64,000 nucleotides of DNA. It comes from Chitinophagaceae bacterium DXS (GTDB taxonomy: Bacteria > Bacteroidota > Bacteroidia > Chitinophagales > Chitinophagaceae). The DNA lies in NCBI GenBank assembly GCA_030345135.1, contig CP128386.1, positions 6,307,623-6,371,622 on the forward strand, in the 5' to 3' direction. Positions 35,695-42,758 of this stretch are shown one piece after another. Below the pieces are notes generated by a model. That model did no database searches. It saw nothing but the letters and a program-made list of their open reading frames with translations, and was not told where the DNA came from. Numbering within the stretch: position 1 is the stretch's first letter; the number at the start of each line of letters is the position of its first letter. The position numbers and the translations under genes are program-made.

Positions 35695-35730
35695 AAACGT
35701 TTGTTTGAATTAAACGGTTGTTTAACTTTG
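35695..35730 (+). promoter_or_regulatory. tetR-type promoter with two operator-like repeats
   Basis: TTG (35701-35703), 19-bp spacer and TAACTTTG (35723-35730) form a consensus Bacteroidota promoter. AAACGTTTGTTT (35695-35706) and AAACGGTTGTTT (35713-35724) are direct copies that cover the -33 and approach the -7 element. This fits autorepression by the TetR protein encoded at 35749. A related element covers the -33 of the efflux operon promoter at 57916. Confidence 0.7.
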
Positions 35731-35748
35731 CACTGTTATAGTCACTGA

Positions 35749-36366
35749 ATGAACGCGGAAAAGAAAGAACAAATAATGAATGCTGCCGTAGAGCTCTTTG
35801 CTGTTAAGGGGTTTGAGGGTACGTCGGTAAGGGAACTTGCTTCAAAAGCCGGTGTAAACCTTGCGATGATCAATTATTATTTTGGTTCGAAAGAGAAGCT
35901 TTTTGAAAATATTGTTGAATGTAAAGCAGTCAATACGCGGGAAGAACTGGAAGAGATTGCGAAGGACAAGGAGTTGGATGAAATTGGGAAAATAGACAAA
36001 ATGGTTGACAACTACGTGAGACGCCTTTTTTGTAACAGGTATTTTCACCGGGTCATTCATCATGAACTGATGCTGAACCAACGGGAAGAGCTTCAGAATA
36101 TAATAGTGACGAAACTGTTTCCAAACAGCAATATTATAAAAGGTGTTCTCGAAGATGGCATAAAAAAGGGCGTATTTAAAAAGGTAGATATCGAACTAAC
36201 TATCGCCTCGCTTGTTGGTACAGTTAACCAGGTGCTTTTGTCGAAGAAGTTTTGTAATAAAATGATGAGCAAACCTGAAAATTATGTCCCTTACGATGAT
36301 GAGAAGTTCATAAAACGGGTATCGGATCACATAAAATCACTTATGCGCTCGCATATACTTAAATAA
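35749..36366 (+). CDS. TetR-family transcriptional regulator
   Basis: A 205-residue TetR/AcrR regulator. The helix-turn-helix is KKEQIMNAAVELFAVKGFEGTSVRELASKAGVNLAMINYYFGSKEKLFENI (residues 4-55), a textbook match. The C-terminal ligand domain is variable. Such proteins normally repress their own gene and an efflux system. No efflux gene is adjacent, but its promoter carries AAACGTTTGTTT-type elements also present in the promoter of the RND operon 22 kb away. That makes the pump a candidate target (inference). Confidence 0.92.
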   Translation: MNAEKKEQIMNAAVELFAVKGFEGTSVRELASKAGVNLAMINYYFGSKEKLFENIVECKAVNTREELEEIAKDKELDEIGKIDKMVDNYVRRLFCNRYFHRVIHHELMLNQREELQNIIVTKLFPNSNIIKGVLEDGIKKGVFKKVDIELTIASLVGTVNQVLLSKKFCNKMMSKPENYVPYDDEKFIKRVSDHIKSLMRSHILK

Positions 36367-36440
36367 ACTTATTATAACTTTTTTACAGTTGGTTAGGGTG
36401 AAACCGGGCGGCTTTTAATTAAAAAGCTGCCCTTTTTTTA

Positions 36441-36596
36441 TGTTAGATGTACGGTGTAAGATGTACGGTGTACGGTGTAAGATGTACGATGTATGGTGTG
36501 CGATGTTTGATGTGCTGCTCCTTATCCCTCATACCTCATGCCTCACACCTCATACTCCATAGCTAATAGCTCACAGCTGATAGCTAACAGCTAAAG
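36441..36596. repeat. Word-like repeats GTACGGTGTAAGAT and AGCTGATAGCT
   Basis: The gap between tetR and the SET gene is filled with short degenerate words: about six of GATGTACGGTGTA type (36445-36500), then CTCATACCTCATGCC type (36528-36556), then AGCTGATAGCTAACAGC type (36561-36593). The first and third types recur at 60652-60885 and inside the 38466-39893 tandem repeat. No coding potential. Confidence 0.75.
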
Positions 36597-36980
36597 ATGG
36601 AACCACACCGGTGTTTTATCTTCCGGATCCGCGTTGTAATTAATGCATAGCTCTTCGCCTTTTTTTATTGGCTTTATAGCTTTCACGCTTATTGTGCTTG
36701 CTTCAAAATCCATTTCGTACTCGCAGTTGGCTGAATAGTCATGATTGTACATGGACACATAACCCAGCGCTACACAACCCTGTTTACGGGTTTTTCCCCA
36801 TTCAAATATATAGTGGTACAATTTGGTTTCTTCTATGGCTTTACGCTCGGAAGCACTTAGAACAATTACCGGTGAAATTTCTAAAATAGTGTCAGCATCT
36901 ATGTTTTCGGTTGCAAATACGCCGCGGCCACCTTTGCCGCCCTTCGGGCTCGGCGCAATAACTAAGCTTGGTAGGATCAT
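36591..36980 (-). CDS. SET-domain protein, putative lysine methyltransferase
   Basis: A 129-residue protein consisting of a SET domain only. The motifs are GGRGVFATENIDADTILEISPV (N-terminal SET turn), YNHDYSANCEYEMDFEA (the NHS-like pseudoknot segment, here NHDYSANC) and KKGEELCINYN (C-terminal GEEL..NY with the catalytic Tyr). In eukaryotes these transfer methyl groups from SAM to protein Lys. Bacterial ones are scattered and their targets are mostly unknown. There is no cysteine-rich post-SET region. It is divergent from mgtE across an inverted-repeat gap. Confidence 0.85.
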   Translation of the reverse strand: MILPSLVIAPSPKGGKGGRGVFATENIDADTILEISPVIVLSASERKAIEETKLYHYIFEWGKTRKQGCVALGYVSMYNHDYSANCEYEMDFEASTISVKAIKPIKKGEELCINYNADPEDKTPVWFHL

Positions 36981-36992
36981 TATTGAATTTAA

Positions 36993-37113
36993 GATTTGAA
37001 ATTTGAGATTTGAAATGTGGTGTTTCGTTTAGAAAAATAAGTTGGCAAAATAAGTAAAGCAGGTTGAAAATAATAATTTCAAATATGAAATTTCAAATCT
37101 CAAATTTCAAATC
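36993..37113. repeat. Perfect 24-bp inverted repeat in a divergent promoter gap
   Basis: The arm at 36993-37016 (GATTTGAAATTTGAGATTTG plus four bases) is matched perfectly inverted at 37090-37113, with a 73-bp spacer. It lies between the divergent SET and mgtE genes, so it cannot be a terminator for either. The arms themselves are made of an ATTTGAAATTTGAG word. Confidence 0.85.
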
Positions 37114-37139
37114 CCCAAATCTATCCTTAATTTGCACGC

Positions 37140-38546
37140 ATGAGCTACGAGTTTGAGCAATTATCCCTGGCAGAACAGTTTGAGCAGCTTATGGCCAAAA
37201 ACGATAAGCTGGAAATGCGTGACTTTTTAAATCACCAGAACATTAGTGATGTCGCGGAATTGCTGAACGAGTATCCTGAATTTGAAGCACAGATCATTGC
37301 AAACATGGCCATACACAGGGCCGTTAGCGTTTTTAAAATCCTTGATCTTACTGCTCAGAAACGCATTGTAAGAGAACTGCCATCCTTCAAAACTGCCGAA
37401 CTGCTGAATGAATTGCCCGCGGATGACAGAACTGACTTTTTGGAAGAACTGCCCAAAGAAGTAATTCGCGACCTGATCAAGTTACTGGATCCTGAAGAAC
37501 GTAAGATCACATTATCCCTTCTGGGTTATCCCGATGACAGTGTTGGGCGCCTGATGACGCCGGACTATGTTTATGTATATGCTGACAACACGGTAGAAGA
37601 AGTATTTTCAACCATCAGAAAATTCGCGAAAAACAGTGAGACTGTTGACGTTATTTATATCATCAATGAAAATAGTGAACTGATTGATGATATCAGGATA
37701 AGGGATGTAATTCTTGCTGCACCCGATAAACGTATTGATGAACTGATTGATGGCCGCGTTATTGCCCTAAACGTAAACGATGACCAGGAGCATGCACAAC
37801 AGGTGTTTAAAATGAACAACCGCGTGGCCCTTCCCGTTACCGATAACAATAATATTCTGCTGGGAATTGTTACCATTGATGACATGCTTTGGGTTGCGAA
37901 CGAAGAATATAGCGAAGACATTCAAAAGATAGGTGGTACCGAGGCGCTTGATGAACCTTATCTTGAAATCTCTTTTTTTAAATTGATTAAAAAAAGGGTG
38001 GGCTGGCTGATCGTGCTGTTTTTAAGTGAAATGTTAACTGCAACTGCGATGGCTTATTTCGCGGATGAGATAGAGAAAGCGGTAGTGCTGTCCATTTTTG
38101 TTCCGTTGATTATGTCCAGCGGAGGTAACAGCGGCTCGCAGGCTTCTACGCTTATCATCCAGGCAATGGCTGTAGGGGAGATAGCGATAGCCGACTGGTG
38201 GCGGGTAATGCGCCGCGAGATCTTTAGTGGTCTTATGCTGGGAAGCATTCTCGGTTTGATAGGCTTTCTGCGTATTTGCGTGTGGCATCTTTTAATGAAT
38301 CATGGTGTAATACAAGATCTATATGGTCCACACTGGATGCTGATCGGTTTTACCGTAGGAATTTCTCTTATCGGCGTTGTGTTGTGGGGAACGTTGTCCG
38401 GATCTATGCTCCCAATAATTCTAAAAAGACTTGGCGCTGACCCTGCAGTTTCTTCCGCGCCGTTTGTGGCAACGTTGGTAGACGTTACCGGGCTGGTAAT
38501 TTATTTTAGTGTGGCGTATTTGTTTTTGCAGGGACTGCTTTTGTAG
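37140..38546 (+). CDS. mgtE: MgtE-type magnesium transporter
   Basis: A 468-residue Mg2+ channel. The N-terminal superhelical domain (about 1-135; ELLNELPADDRTDFLEELPKE) senses Mg2+, two CBS domains follow (about 140-265; GRLMTPDYVYVYADNTVEEVF, and LPVTDNNNILLGIVTIDDML), then a connecting helix and five transmembrane helices (about 290-468). PLIMSSGGNSGSQASTLIIQAMAVGEI is the pore motif. The last 81 bp of the gene are the start of a five-copy ~285-bp tandem repeat; the encoded C-terminus looks normal, so the gene itself seems intact. Confidence 0.95.
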   Translation: MSYEFEQLSLAEQFEQLMAKNDKLEMRDFLNHQNISDVAELLNEYPEFEAQIIANMAIHRAVSVFKILDLTAQKRIVRELPSFKTAELLNELPADDRTDFLEELPKEVIRDLIKLLDPEERKITLSLLGYPDDSVGRLMTPDYVYVYADNTVEEVFSTIRKFAKNSETVDVIYIINENSELIDDIRIRDVILAAPDKRIDELIDGRVIALNVNDDQEHAQQVFKMNNRVALPVTDNNNILLGIVTIDDMLWVANEEYSEDIQKIGGTEALDEPYLEISFFKLIKKRVGWLIVLFLSEMLTATAMAYFADEIEKAVVLSIFVPLIMSSGGNSGSQASTLIIQAMAVGEIAIADWWRVMRREIFSGLMLGSILGLIGFLRICVWHLLMNHGVIQDLYGPHWMLIGFTVGISLIGVVLWGTLSGSMLPIILKRLGADPAVSSAPFVATLVDVTGLVIYFSVAYLFLQGLLL

Positions 38547-39893
38547 CCATCAGCTGTCAGCTATGAGCGATTAGCTAGTTTCAACTATCCTGATAGCTAT
38601 TCGTCAAATAAATGATTTATAGACGTGTGAAGTAGCGTAGATCTGAACGAACTCTCCGCAACTACATAATTAAACCGGAATTCTTAATATAATAAATCAC
38701 GCATTTTATTCAATAGGAGAATGCAAGCTTCTAGCTAGCCAATTCAAGCTGATTGTGGCAACGTTGGTAGACGTTACCGGGCTGGTAATTTATTTTAGTG
38801 TGGCGTATTTGTTTTTGCAGGGACTGCTGTTGTAGCTGTCAGCTATGAGCGATTAGCTAGTTTCAACTATCCTGATAGCTATTCGTCAAATAAATGATTT
38901 ATAGCGTGTGAAGTAGCGTAGATCTGAACGAACTCTTCGCAACTACATAATTAAACCGGAATTCTTAATATAATAAATCACGCATTTTATTCAATAGGAG
39001 AATTCAGCTTCTAGCTAGCCAATTCAAGCTGATTGTGGCAACGTTGGTAGACGTTACCGGGCTGGTAATTTATTTTAGTGTGGCGTATTTGTTTTTGCAG
39101 GGACTTCTTTTGTAGCTATCAGCTATGAGCTGTTAGCTGGTTTCAACTATCCTGATAGCTATTCGTCAAATAAATGATTTATAGACGTGTGAAGTAGCGT
39201 AGATCTGAACGAACTCTTCGCAACTACATAATTAAACCGGAATGCTTAATATAATAAATCACGCATTTTATTCAATAGGAGAATGCAAGCTTCTAGCTAG
39301 CCAATTCAAGCTAATTGTGGCAACGTTGGTAGACGTTACCGGGCTGGTAATTTATTTTAGTGTGGCGTATTTGTTTTTGCAGGGACTTCTTTTTGTAGCT
39401 ATCAGCTGTCAGCTATGAGCGATTAGCTAGTTTCAACTATCCTGATAGCTATTCGTCAAATAAATGATTTATAGACGTGTGAAGTAGCGTAGATCTGAAC
39501 GAACTCTTCGCAACTACATAATTAAACCGGAATTCTTAATATAATAAATCACGCATTTTCTTCAATAGGAGAATGCAAGCTTCTAGCTAGCCAATTCAAG
39601 CTGATTGTGGCAACGTTGGTAGACGTTACCGGGCTGGTAATTTATTTTAGTGTGGCGTATTTGTTTTTGCAGGGACTTCTTTTTGTAGCTATCAGCTGTC
39701 AGCTATGAGCTGTTATCTAGTTTCAACTATCCTGATAGCTATTCGTCAAATAAATGATTTATAGACGTGTGAAGTAGCGTAGATCTGAACGAACTCTTCG
39801 CAACTACATAATTAAACCGGAATGTTTAATATAATAAACCACGCATTTTATTCAATAGGAGAATGCAAGCTTCTAGCTAGCCAATTCAAGCTG
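38466..39893. repeat. Five-copy ~285-bp tandem repeat carrying the mgtE tail
   Basis: Copies start with GTGGCAACGTTGGTAGACG at 38466, 38755, 39035, 39317 and 39607 (periods 289, 280, 282, 290). Each copy holds the last 26 codons of mgtE (stop kept in copies 1-3; an extra T shifts the frame in copies 4 and 5), then AGCT-type words (CAGCTATGAGCGATTAGCTAG), then a unique ~190-bp spacer ending in TAGCTAGCCAATTCAAGCT. Differences are few: single bases and 1-2 base indels, so the array is recent or homogenised. It fills the whole gap between mgtE and the convergent GNAT gene and ends in AGCTCATAGCTGACAGC words. Confidence 0.95.
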
Positions 39894-39922
39894 ATAGCTC
39901 ATAGCTGACAGCTGATAGCTCC

Positions 39923-40528
39923 CTACCATTCCAGTAACTCCTTCAAATGCTCCTTTATCCTGAAGTTCCATTCTTCTTTCAAAATACTTAGCACAATAGA
40001 GTCCCGGCGGCCACCATCACGGTTAGGCATGTTGCTTCTTAATATGCCGTCTACGGTGCAGCCAATGCGTTTCATCGCGGCAACACTTCTGCTGTTCAAA
40101 ACATCCGCGCGAAACTCAACACGCTCCATTTGCAATGTTTCAAATGCGTACTTCAACAACAGGTATTTACAATGTCTGTTCAGACCCGTACCCTGAAAAT
40201 CTTTTCCATACCATGTATAGCCTAGCTGAAGGGTTTGAAATGGAAGATTGATGTCGTAAAAACGTGTGGTGCCGGCATACTTTTCCTGGAGCTTGTCATA
40301 AACAATAAACGGGTATTCTTTGCCTTCGTTTCTACCGTCAATAGCCAGTTTCATATAATTCCTCAGGCCTTCAACTCCTGCTGCGCTTACAAGAGAAAAT
40401 TTCCAGATATGCGGCTCGTTTAATGCAAAAGGTAACAGGTTCGGGTGGTCATCCATGCTAAGCGGTCTCAGCAATACTCTTTCATTTTCTAGTATAATGT
40501 TCTCCGGAAAACTTTCCAATACAGGCAT
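39923..40528 (-). CDS. GNAT-family N-acetyltransferase (RimJ/RimL-like)
   Basis: A 201-residue acetyltransferase of the RimJ/RimL group. It begins with ILENERVLLRPLSMDDHPNLLPFA, the normal opening. LQLGYTWYGKDFQGTGLNRHCKYLLLKYAF holds the acetyl-CoA pyrophosphate-binding loop (here FQGTGLNR), and VEFRADVLNSRSVAAMKRIGCTVDGILRS is the conserved C-terminal half. Related enzymes acetylate protein N-termini, antibiotics or small amines; the substrate cannot be told. It is convergent with mgtE across the tandem repeat. Confidence 0.9.
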   Translation of the reverse strand: MPVLESFPENIILENERVLLRPLSMDDHPNLLPFALNEPHIWKFSLVSAAGVEGLRNYMKLAIDGRNEGKEYPFIVYDKLQEKYAGTTRFYDINLPFQTLQLGYTWYGKDFQGTGLNRHCKYLLLKYAFETLQMERVEFRADVLNSRSVAAMKRIGCTVDGILRSNMPNRDGGRRDSIVLSILKEEWNFRIKEHLKELLEW

Positions 40529-40650
40529 ATTATCAAATTTGATGGATTAAGATGTCTTCAAAAATAACAAAGCAATTACAGAAGCAGAAAATAAAGGGAG
40601 AATGTTAGCCAGATGTTTAGTACCGATATTTATAATGATTTTAATTAATG

Positions 40651-40660
40651 CAAACGTTTG
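40651..40660. promoter_or_regulatory. CAAACGTTTG palindrome upstream of glmS
   Basis: CAAACGTTTG lies 67 bp before the glmS start, flanked by TG and AT. It is identical in core to the palindromes at 28884 and 57916. It could be a LacI- or TetR-type operator. Confidence 0.4.
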
Positions 40661-40727
40661 ATATTTTTTAAAATGGCTATCTTTCACCCTTTATTTTTTT
40701 TCACCAGATATTAAAATTGAATTTTTT

Positions 40728-42563
40728 ATGTGTGGAATTGTTGGATATGTTGGGCATAAGGAAGCTTATCCCATAGTATTAAAAGGACTAAAACGATTAG
40801 AGTACCGGGGATATGACAGTGCTGGCGTTGCTTTACTGAACGGGGGGCTCAAAGTGTATAAGAAAAAAGGAAAGGTAGCAGAGCTGGAAGAATCTGTAGT
40901 GGGAAAAGATCTGCATAGCAACATAGCTATCGGTCATACAAGATGGGCCACACACGGCGAGCCGAATGATAGAAATGCGCACCCCCACATATCTCAAAGC
41001 GGCGAGATCGCAATGATCCATAACGGTATTATCGAGAATTATGCGCAAATAAAAAGAGAGCTTGTGGCCAAGGGCTATTCTTTTAAAAGCGATACAGATA
41101 CAGAAGTATTATTGAATTTTATTGATGATATTAAACAGCACAACGAATGCTCTCTTGAAGAGGCTGTGCGGATTGCATTGAAACGTATTGTTGGTGCGTA
41201 TTGCATTTTACTGATACACAAAGATGACCCGGAAACAATTATTGCTGCGAGAAAGGGTAGCCCGCTGGTGATCGGCATAGGAAAGGGCGAACATTTTCTG
41301 GCATCCGATGCGTCGCCAATTATTGAATATACCAAGGAAGTTGTTTATGTGAACGACTATGAGATTGCGATTGTACGGCCGGATGAACTTATCCTGAAAA
41401 ACCTGGGTAATGAAAAGCAAACGCCTTTCATTACAGAGCTCGACATGGAACTTGCTGCAATTGAAAAAGGTGGTTATGATCATTTCATGCTGAAAGAAAT
41501 TTTTGAACAGCCGCAAACGATTTATGATTGCTTACGGGGCAGGCTTGACGCAGACAAGGGAATGATTACAATGAGTGGCATTGAAAAATATGCTGAACAG
41601 ATCATGAATGCTAACCGGATTATGATAGTTGCCTGTGGAACTAGCTGGCATGCGGGTTTGGTTGCAGAATACATTTTTGAAGAGCTCTGCCGCATACCGG
41701 TAGAAGTGGAATATGCATCAGAATTCAGGTATCGAAACCCGGTAGTGCATCAGGGGGATGTTATTATTGCAATTTCTCAAAGCGGAGAAACCGCGGACAC
41801 ACTTGTAGCCATAGAGAACGCCAAAGAGAACGGTGCGATCATTCTGGGTGTGGTGAATGCCGTTGGATCATCTATTTCAAGATTGTCACACGCGGGCGCC
41901 TATACGCACGCGGGGCCCGAGATAGGCGTAGCCAGTACAAAGGCATTTACAGCACAGCTCGCGGTTCTTACAATGATCGCTTTAAAAATAGCACATAAAA
42001 AAGGAACGATATCTATCGAAAAATATTCAATACTCTGTAAAGAACTGGCCGAAGTGCCTGACAAAGTAGCCGAGGTTTTAAAGCTGGATGATAGCATTAG
42101 GTTACTGGCTGAGAAATATAAAGACGCCTATGACTTTCTTTATCTCGGCCGCGGTTATAACTTTCCCATTGCATTAGAAGGCGCACTCAAATTAAAAGAG
42201 ATTTCTTACATACATGCAGAAGGATATCCGGCTGCAGAAATGAAGCACGGTCCCATCGCATTGGTGGATGAACATTTGCCTGTTGTGTTTGTGGCAACAA
42301 AAGATGCTTATCATGAGAAGGTGGTAAGCAATATGCAGGAGATCAAAGCAAGAAAGGGCAAAGTAATTGCGGTAATAACTGAAGGAGACACCGTTACTCC
42401 ATCCATTGCAGATGATGTAATTATCCTGCCGCCGGCCCATGAAATTATTGCGCCGATGCTAAGCGTAATTCCATTACAGTTGTTGGCTTATCATATCGGC
42501 GTTGCAAAAGGTTATGATGTAGATAAGCCGAGGAATTTGGCAAAAAGCGTTACGGTCGAGTAG
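40728..42563 (+). CDS. glmS: Glucosamine-fructose-6-phosphate aminotransferase
   Basis: The enzyme makes glucosamine-6-phosphate from fructose-6-phosphate and glutamine, the entry to UDP-GlcNAc and cell-wall synthesis. The 611 residues have the expected layout: glutaminase domain starting with nucleophile Cys2 (MCGIVGYVGHKEAYPI), GHTRWATHGEPNDRNAHPH, and two SIS domains (IMIVACGTSWHAGLVAEY; ISQSGETADT; LGRGYNFPIALEGALKLKEISYIHAEGYPAAEMKHGPIALV), ending in KPRNLAKSVTVE, the fully conserved C-terminus. No glmS ribozyme or GlmY-type element is seen upstream. Confidence 0.98.
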   Translation: MCGIVGYVGHKEAYPIVLKGLKRLEYRGYDSAGVALLNGGLKVYKKKGKVAELEESVVGKDLHSNIAIGHTRWATHGEPNDRNAHPHISQSGEIAMIHNGIIENYAQIKRELVAKGYSFKSDTDTEVLLNFIDDIKQHNECSLEEAVRIALKRIVGAYCILLIHKDDPETIIAARKGSPLVIGIGKGEHFLASDASPIIEYTKEVVYVNDYEIAIVRPDELILKNLGNEKQTPFITELDMELAAIEKGGYDHFMLKEIFEQPQTIYDCLRGRLDADKGMITMSGIEKYAEQIMNANRIMIVACGTSWHAGLVAEYIFEELCRIPVEVEYASEFRYRNPVVHQGDVIIAISQSGETADTLVAIENAKENGAIILGVVNAVGSSISRLSHAGAYTHAGPEIGVASTKAFTAQLAVLTMIALKIAHKKGTISIEKYSILCKELAEVPDKVAEVLKLDDSIRLLAEKYKDAYDFLYLGRGYNFPIALEGALKLKEISYIHAEGYPAAEMKHGPIALVDEHLPVVFVATKDAYHEKVVSNMQEIKARKGKVIAVITEGDTVTPSIADDVIILPPAHEIIAPMLSVIPLQLLAYHIGVAKGYDVDKPRNLAKSVTVE

Positions 42564-42730
42564 GTCAATAGTGAATGGTCAATAGTGAAAGGTGAAAGGT
42601 GGGAGAGCAAAACTGATAGAAAACCGTTCAATATTAAATTTGAGTTTGTTTATCGCAGTAAAGCGAGATTGCATAAAACAAAAGGGCTCGCACATTTCAC
42701 TATTCACCATTCACCATTCACGATCGTCCC
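42564..42730. repeat. Word-like inverted repeat, GTCAATAGTGAATGG family
   Basis: GTCAATAGTGAATGGTCAAT at 42565-42584 and further GTGAAAGGTGAAAGG words are answered by the inverse CATTTCACTATTCACCATTC at 42696-42715 plus more ATTCACC words. It lies between glmS and the DUF4954 gene and overlaps a spurious upstream extension of the latter. Confidence 0.75.
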
Positions 42731-42758
42731 CTCTCATCACAAATCACAACCTCTTCCT

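Noticed and set aside
38755-39700. mgtE-tail copies as small genes
   Set aside because: Each copy could encode a 26-residue hydrophobic peptide from GTG, but there is no nearby ribosome site, two copies are frameshifted at the end, and non-coding parts are equally conserved.
38466-39893. CRISPR array
   Set aside because: Units are 280-290 bp and repeated over their full length; there are no short repeats with unique spacers and no cas genes.
42585-42758. N-terminal 58-residue extension of the DUF4954 protein
   Set aside because: The extension is translated from word-like repeat DNA and has no family resemblance; the ATG at 42759 starts the conserved protein.
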